A stretch of 64,000 nt of DNA from positions 1-64,000 of the forward strand of contig CAYMNB010000002.1 in assembly GCA_964391725.1 (NCBI GenBank). The letters run 5' to 3'. Of the stretch, positions 59,805 to 64,000 are shown piece by piece (within the stretch, counting starts at the first letter, position 1; every line of letters starts with the position of its first letter). The translations under genes were made by a program, and so were the position numbers. Source of the DNA: SpSt-1165 sp964391725 (GTDB taxonomy: Bacteria; Chloroflexota; Anaerolineae; Anaerolineales; Anaerolineaceae). The notes under the pieces were generated by a model, which did no database searches, was not told where the DNA came from, and saw only the letters and a program-made list of their open reading frames with translations.

Positions 59805-60869
59805 TTAATGCAGTTTCTGGTTTAGCTGGTTGTGAATCGATTGAGCCAATGCTTTGAGGTACGGGTCTGTTTCTTGTTCTATGAATTGGCTGAGGGTGGA
59901 TACATCGCTAAGGTTTGCTTGATTTCCGATAGCAGTGAGTAAATTGCGCAGTAGGCCGTTGCGTTTGGTTCTGGCGATGGGCGTATCTCCAAATCGTTGT
60001 TTGAACGTTTGCTGATCCAAAGTCAGGAGTTCTTCATGTTGTATTACCTGCAAGGAACGTTGGGAATCAAACAATGGCTGCGGGTTAGCGTTGGCTGCTT
60101 TTTCGTTCCAGGGACAAACCAATTGACAGATGTCGCAGCCAAAAATGGAATCGCCAATTAGTAGAGATTCGTCATGAGAGAAGTCTCCGCGTTTCTCAAT
60201 GGTCAAGTAGGAGCGGCAGCGACGGGCATCTATGGTGCGATTAGGCAGGATGCACCGGGTGGGGCAGGCGTCAATACATTTGCGGCAGTTGCCGCAAAAA
60301 TCTGTAGAAAAAGGCTCATCGGGTGTCAATGCAACATTCACAAATATTTCGGCCAGCAGGAAGAAAGAACCATACATTGGATTGATGATCAGGTTATTCT
60401 TACCACGCCAGCCAATCCCAGCCCGAATAGCCAGTTCTTGTTCAAGGATGGGTGCAGAATCTGTGAAAATGGCATGATGGACATCCTGTTGAAGATACTC
60501 ACAAAGCCAGACTACAAATGATGCTAATCTCTCAGGTATTAACCGGTGATAATCGGGTCCCTGGGCATAGGATGCGATGATTTTCACATCCGGTGGCAGA
60601 TTTACTGGACGAAAGGGTGTGTAGGGGATGCCGACAACGATGATGGATTTTGCATCAGGCAGCATCATGGCTGGATTGGCACGTTTATCCAGTGTGTCAG
60701 GCCGGGCGAGATAAACCATACTGGCATGATAACCGGCCTCAATCCATTGTTGATAAAGAGAAAAATTCTCGATCGGTTCAGGTGTGGTTATTCCGCTGAG
60801 CACAAAACCGAGATTGGCAAGTGTGGTCTTGATGCTTTTTCCTGTATCTTCTCCAAACAGTTGAGTCAT
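59805..60869 (-). CDS. queG: Epoxyqueuosine reductase QueG
   Basis: QueG reduces epoxyqueuosine to queuosine in tRNA, using cobalamin and two 4Fe-4S clusters. The 354-residue protein has the cobalamin-domain sequences ARPDTLDKRANP and DSAPILEQELAIRAGIGWRGKNNLIINPMYGS. Two ferredoxin-like motifs follow, FCGNCRKCIDACPT and FGCDICQLVCPWN, then the C-terminal helices. Length is normal. ATG 60869 overlaps the stop of the NBR1-Ig lipoprotein gene by four bases. Confidence 0.95.
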   Translation of the reverse strand: MTQLFGEDTGKSIKTTLANLGFVLSGITTPEPIENFSLYQQWIEAGYHASMVYLARPDTLDKRANPAMMLPDAKSIIVVGIPYTPFRPVNLPPDVKIIASYAQGPDYHRLIPERLASFVVWLCEYLQQDVHHAIFTDSAPILEQELAIRAGIGWRGKNNLIINPMYGSFFLLAEIFVNVALTPDEPFSTDFCGNCRKCIDACPTRCILPNRTIDARRCRSYLTIEKRGDFSHDESLLIGDSIFGCDICQLVCPWNEKAANANPQPLFDSQRSLQVIQHEELLTLDQQTFKQRFGDTPIARTKRNGLLRNLLTAIGNQANLSDVSTLSQFIEQETDPYLKALAQSIHNQLNQKLH

Positions 60870-61558
60870 TGCTGCACAATGATCTGGAAGGACACGATGT
60901 AAAAGCACTGCGGCGGCAAACCCTGTTCTTCGCGATTGTTGTAAAAACACCAATTGCTAATATAAGTGCCCGGCTCTGCTGGGGCAGTCATCGCGGGGAT
61001 AGCGATGGCAACCTCTTCACCCGGGGCAACCATGGTCTGTGATCCGTAGGATTCAAGGGTGTATTTCCTTGCGGCAGCAAACGAATTGCCGCTAAGGAAG
61101 CGCATCGAATAGCCGTTGTTCCACACATTAGGTCCTACGTTACGAAAACCTACCTGGGCTTCGAATGTTCCCCCCGGTGAATAGATTTGGTCAATCGGCG
61201 GAGTGTACAAGACAAGTTGGGCTTGATCAATCAGTTCATTGGGATCACTGTCGGTTGGGGTTGGTTCAATTACGGCTATTGACGTTACAGTAGGTTCTGG
61301 TGTAGGGGTTGGGGTGATGGTCGCAGGAGCAAGCGTGGCTGGAACAGTGGTGAACGTTGGTAGTTCTGTTGGTATTGGTGTAATGGTCGGTGCATCTTTG
61401 GTTAGTTGTACAAACACGGTTTGGGCTGCTTTGGTGTATCGAAAGATGGGATCTTCATACAGTGTTAATTCACTGGCGACACAAGCTGGTAGCAAAACCA
61501 ACAAACCAATGACAATGGTTAATCCATACCTTACAAAGGGATTCTTTTCGTTTCTCAT
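60866..61558 (-). CDS. Lipoprotein with NBR1-type Ig-like domain
   Basis: The 230-residue protein has a lipoprotein signal (LLVLLPAC, Cys26), then a Thr/Pro-rich linker (about 55-105). A C-terminal domain follows (about 115-230) with FRNVGPNVWNNGYSMRFLSG, VAPGEEVAIAIPAMTAPAEPGTY and SNWCFYNN, the pattern of the Ig-like domain first described in NBR1 and also found in many bacterial surface proteins. TATAAT seven bases before the ATG suggests a leaderless message. Its stop overlaps queG, although the two have no evident functional link. Confidence 0.85.
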   Translation of the reverse strand: MRNEKNPFVRYGLTIVIGLLVLLPACVASELTLYEDPIFRYTKAAQTVFVQLTKDAPTITPIPTELPTFTTVPATLAPATITPTPTPEPTVTSIAVIEPTPTDSDPNELIDQAQLVLYTPPIDQIYSPGGTFEAQVGFRNVGPNVWNNGYSMRFLSGNSFAAARKYTLESYGSQTMVAPGEEVAIAIPAMTAPAEPGTYISNWCFYNNREEQGLPPQCFYIVSFQIIVQQ

Positions 61559-61565
61559 GAAGATG

Positions 61566-61571
61566 ATTATA
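61566..61571 (-). promoter_or_regulatory. -10 box, leaderless type
   Basis: TATAAT on the minus strand lies seven bases before ATG 61558 and just after the M23 peptidase stop. The -35 region is weak. Confidence 0.55.
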
Positions 61572-61581
61572 CCGAAAAAGA

Positions 61582-62724
61582 TCAGGGTGCAGTGAAGGTG
61601 TGTGCATCGCCTGGTGGTGTGAAGGTAAAGCCTGCGTTTGGTTGAAACTGGAAAAAGCTGACCACACCCGGATTGATCTCAATAACCTGCACGTAGTTTT
61701 GATCTTCGAAGGTAAAATAGACCTGGTAGTCACCAGCCGGTAAATCACCAATCACAAAGTTTTCCTGGTAATAGGGGTCACTTTTTATGCCTAACATTGT
61801 GTAGGTATAGTTGCGCCAGGTTCTGCGGGAATCGAGACTATTGACAGTTACTTCCAATTTTTCAATCGGCCCATTACGCTCATTCAATATACGACCTGCC
61901 AATATACCCCATCCTTGGGGCGGTGCAATCCACAATTCCGGGTTGCGGGTTTGAAAGAAATTGTTCAGCCCAACACGAATCTCGAAATGAAGGTGAGGCC
62001 CCGTCGTGAATCCTGTGTCGCCTACGATGCCGATGGGGTCATGTGTATCCAGTTCATCGCCAAGGGCAACATCGATACGGTCCATATGGCCATAGACAGT
62101 GTAGAGTTGTGAACCTTCATAACCAAAATCGTGTTCAATCACCACTGACAATCCATAAGGATCATTGGGATTGTAGATGCCAAAGTACAATCCTGTGCCT
62201 GCCCACACCACCCGGCCAGCCCCTGCCGCCAGAACAGGAGTGCCGCGTGGCGCGGCGATATCTATGCCAGAGTGAACGATATCAGGGCCAAAAAAAGTGA
62301 CACCATAGCGGTAATTGGGCAGCGGCCAATTGACGGTATTCACAGCGATCGGGCGATAGAAATAAAAATGATCATGTGGTCCGGGTGCCCAGGGAATTTC
62401 ATACAGAGGGGGTCGCCAGGCAAGATCGTCTGTCGGCAATGGGGTTGGAAATGTCACCGAAAGCGGATCTGATTTGTTCTCAATTGGCACAGCAGTTTGT
62501 GAAGGCAGCGTGGCGATGATGTCTTCTACGGAAAGTATGTAGGTTGGGGTTTGCGTTGGCTGCGGGGTGTCGGTAGGTTCCTTTTGTGTTGGTTGCGCCT
62601 TTTCAGACGGATAGGTTGACGTTATGGCTGCAGTAATAGCTGAATCTATTTGTTGGGCGCAGCCAACGGCGATTGTCAGCGATAAAAACAAAAAAAAGGC
62701 AACGTAACAGAAGTACCTTCTCAT
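61582..62724 (-). CDS. M23-family (LytM) metallopeptidase lipoprotein
   Basis: The 380-residue protein has a lipoprotein-like signal (IAVGCAQQ, Cys22), a Thr/Pro linker and an M23 domain (about 120-260) with zinc ligands in VHSGIDIA and GPHLHFE and the flanking VYGHMDRID. The C-terminal 100 residues look like an Ig-like carboxypeptidase-regulatory domain (AGRILNERNGPIEKLEV). M23 enzymes cut peptidoglycan peptides or act as structural partners. It starts ten bases after the beta-propeller gene. Confidence 0.92.
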   Translation of the reverse strand: MRRYFCYVAFFLFLSLTIAVGCAQQIDSAITAAITSTYPSEKAQPTQKEPTDTPQPTQTPTYILSVEDIIATLPSQTAVPIENKSDPLSVTFPTPLPTDDLAWRPPLYEIPWAPGPHDHFYFYRPIAVNTVNWPLPNYRYGVTFFGPDIVHSGIDIAAPRGTPVLAAGAGRVVWAGTGLYFGIYNPNDPYGLSVVIEHDFGYEGSQLYTVYGHMDRIDVALGDELDTHDPIGIVGDTGFTTGPHLHFEIRVGLNNFFQTRNPELWIAPPQGWGILAGRILNERNGPIEKLEVTVNSLDSRRTWRNYTYTMLGIKSDPYYQENFVIGDLPAGDYQVYFTFEDQNYVQVIEINPGVVSFFQFQPNAGFTFTPPGDAHTFTAP

Positions 62725-62734
62725 GATAACCCGT

Positions 62735-64000
62735 TCACTCTGTGTCTTCTTCAGCTGGAGTGGGGGTCAGGCGGATGGGTACAACGGAATTGGTGGCTGG
62801 CGGCAGCAATGCTTCGGGGGGATACAAATCAAGCAAGGCACTGTCCAGATCCAAAAGCGCCTGGTTGACAAAGACGGTATGTTGGGTGCCAGGGTAGTAG
62901 GTGCGCCAGTTGTTTAAGGCAGGCATGCGTACCCAGTCGTATTGCGCTGCCAGTTCGGTGAAATCTACCCAGTAACCAGAAGGAATGTCAGGAGAGTATG
63001 AGCCGCCTTGTTCATACGCCTCAGGGCTTCCCATCGAACGCTGGTCAAAGCTCCAGACACGTTCTTGTAATTGCCTTCCGACCGCGCCACTCTGGTTTAC
63101 AGGGCGCAGGTAGATGCGCCAAAAGACTTTGCCGTCAATATCTTCTCTGGTTATTACCAACCAATCTATGCTTGAAGGGGCGGGGTCTATTTCGAAGGCT
63201 CTGCCAGTATAAAACCAATTTTCAATGATATGCGGAGATGAAGGATCGGTGATTGGCATGTAGGCATTATTGAGCGTGGCAAGGAAATCCCAACCAATCA
63301 AATCAATAACAGCTTGCTTTAACGCCAAAAAACTACCACTTACATCGTTATGCATGTAAGGATAGGGGGCGTTTATCGCCTGCAGCTGAATCAATCCACT
63401 GCGACCATAAGGTATATTCATAGTGTTAACAGTTTGATCGCTCCATTCTGCCGGCGCCATGGGTAGGGTTGCCTGGTTTAGCAAAGGCAATAGGAGATCA
63501 AGGTTGTGGGCACCCCAACTGATGCCTGAAATCCGACCAGGCATCAGTTGGTAAGGAAACCACATTGTGCGCGTGTTCCTGTCTGCTATGCCCAATTCAG
63601 AACCTGAGCGATTATGTTTAACCATCGCGATATAATAGCTGGTTGGCGAGTGGCTGCCAAAAGAACCTGGCATGAAAGTTAGAGCCTGCGATGCATCCAT
63701 TGGTGATACTGATACGAGGTTCTGGCCTGCTCCTTGATTGTTGTACCAATATAGTTCACCTTCTCTCGACCAAAAAGGATGAGAGTTGACAACCGCAGGC
63801 GCCTGGCTGATATTCATATAACGACCTTCAACTTTATCGAGGTCAGCGACCCAGATTTGTTGCGTGCCGCTTTCGAGCGAGGCATAGGCGATTTTGCGGC
63901 CATCAGGTGACCAGGCTGGAAGAAATTCATTGGCCTGGTTAAGCGTTAGTTGCAGTGGTTGCTGATCCAAATTCTTAATTGATTGAAGGAAGATGTCGCG
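62735..64000 (-). CDS. TolB-like beta-propeller protein, partial
   Basis: The reading frame runs off the right edge, so the N-terminus is missing; 422 codons are visible. WD40-like PD40 repeats are seen, LPAWSPDGRKIAYASLESGTQQIWVADLD and a second SHPFWSREGELYWYN, as in TolB and related propellers. The remainder is Pro- and aromatic-rich with no clear motif, and ends LTPTPAEEDTE. Given its neighbours it is probably a surface or secreted protein. It is followed by the M23 gene on the same strand. Confidence 0.8.
   Translation of the reverse strand, partial: RDIFLQSIKNLDQQPLQLTLNQANEFLPAWSPDGRKIAYASLESGTQQIWVADLDKVEGRYMNISQAPAVVNSHPFWSREGELYWYNNQGAGQNLVSVSPMDASQALTFMPGSFGSHSPTSYYIAMVKHNRSGSELGIADRNTRTMWFPYQLMPGRISGISWGAHNLDLLLPLLNQATLPMAPAEWSDQTVNTMNIPYGRSGLIQLQAINAPYPYMHNDVSGSFLALKQAVIDLIGWDFLATLNNAYMPITDPSSPHIIENWFYTGRAFEIDPAPSSIDWLVITREDIDGKVFWRIYLRPVNQSGAVGRQLQERVWSFDQRSMGSPEAYEQGGSYSPDIPSGYWVDFTELAAQYDWVRMPALNNWRTYYPGTQHTVFVNQALLDLDSALLDLYPPEALLPPATNSVVPIRLTPTPAEEDTE

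Overview
The window reads as an ordinary stretch of bacterial chromosome, roughly half G+C by eye. The best guess for its source is a Chloroflexota bacterium, probably Anaerolineae-like. That rests on inference: exported proteins joined by Thr/Pro-rich linkers, a lipoprotein with an NBR1-type Ig domain, a bacterial alpha-2-macroglobulin, a serS T-box leader, and a dnaB/dnaD/DnaC-like replication cluster in one place. No rRNA long enough for firm placement is present, only the 3' end of a 5S gene at the left edge. I see no insertion sequence, prophage, integrase or CRISPR array.

Left part (1-9961). After the 5S end come an unknown gene, scpA on the minus strand, and a plus-strand pair of a ubiquitin-like sulfur carrier (MoaD/ThiS type, unusual GGGQ tail) and a zinc-ribbon threonine-synthase-like PLP enzyme. 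Then come rnc-smc, a membrane-anchored parvulin, and the operon rpsF-ssb-rpsR. Middle left (10100-17314, mostly minus strand): a C-terminal processing protease, a small membrane protein, a HAD phosphatase, and the replication set dnaB-dnaD-double AAA+ loader behind a bifunctional-nuclease gene. A divergent OmpR-type regulator with a degenerate receiver follows. At 17321-18929 a promoter and T-box leader (specifier UCC, UGGC acceptor-end pairing) control serS.

Central part (18939-42014): a DUF456 membrane protein, a DUF429 protein, a DEAD-box helicase, rhamnose mutarotase, a membrane-anchored YvcK, gap-pgk, a HEXXH lipoprotein, P5C dehydrogenase, two nitroreductases, a subtilase, a 1804-residue alpha-2-macroglobulin-like lipoprotein without a thioester, rtcB, a PAP2/phosphoesterase/Nudix run, and plsX with a NERD-like membrane protein. 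Right part (42122-64000): tRNA-Leu(GAG), mannitol-1-phosphate dehydrogenase, a CAP-domain protein, tatD, a phosphohexomutase, the operon mnmA-small membrane protein-trmI-Nudix CoA pyrophosphatase, glpK, a second HEXXH protein, an alpha/beta hydrolase with a histidine phosphatase and a HIT-like protein, two tandem Mef-like MFS exporters, a sulfatase-maturase-like radical SAM enzyme, a LysM protein, and a minus-strand run of a beta-propeller protein (cut by the edge), an M23 peptidase, an NBR1-Ig lipoprotein and queG.

The most general signal is transcriptional. At least seven genes have a -10 hexamer (TATAAT or close) only 6-9 bases before the ATG and no Shine-Dalgarno, which predicts leaderless mRNAs. 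Other genes nearby have clear Shine-Dalgarno sites. The most system-like candidates are the sulfur carrier/PLP enzyme pair and the double-AAA+ helicase-loader cluster.
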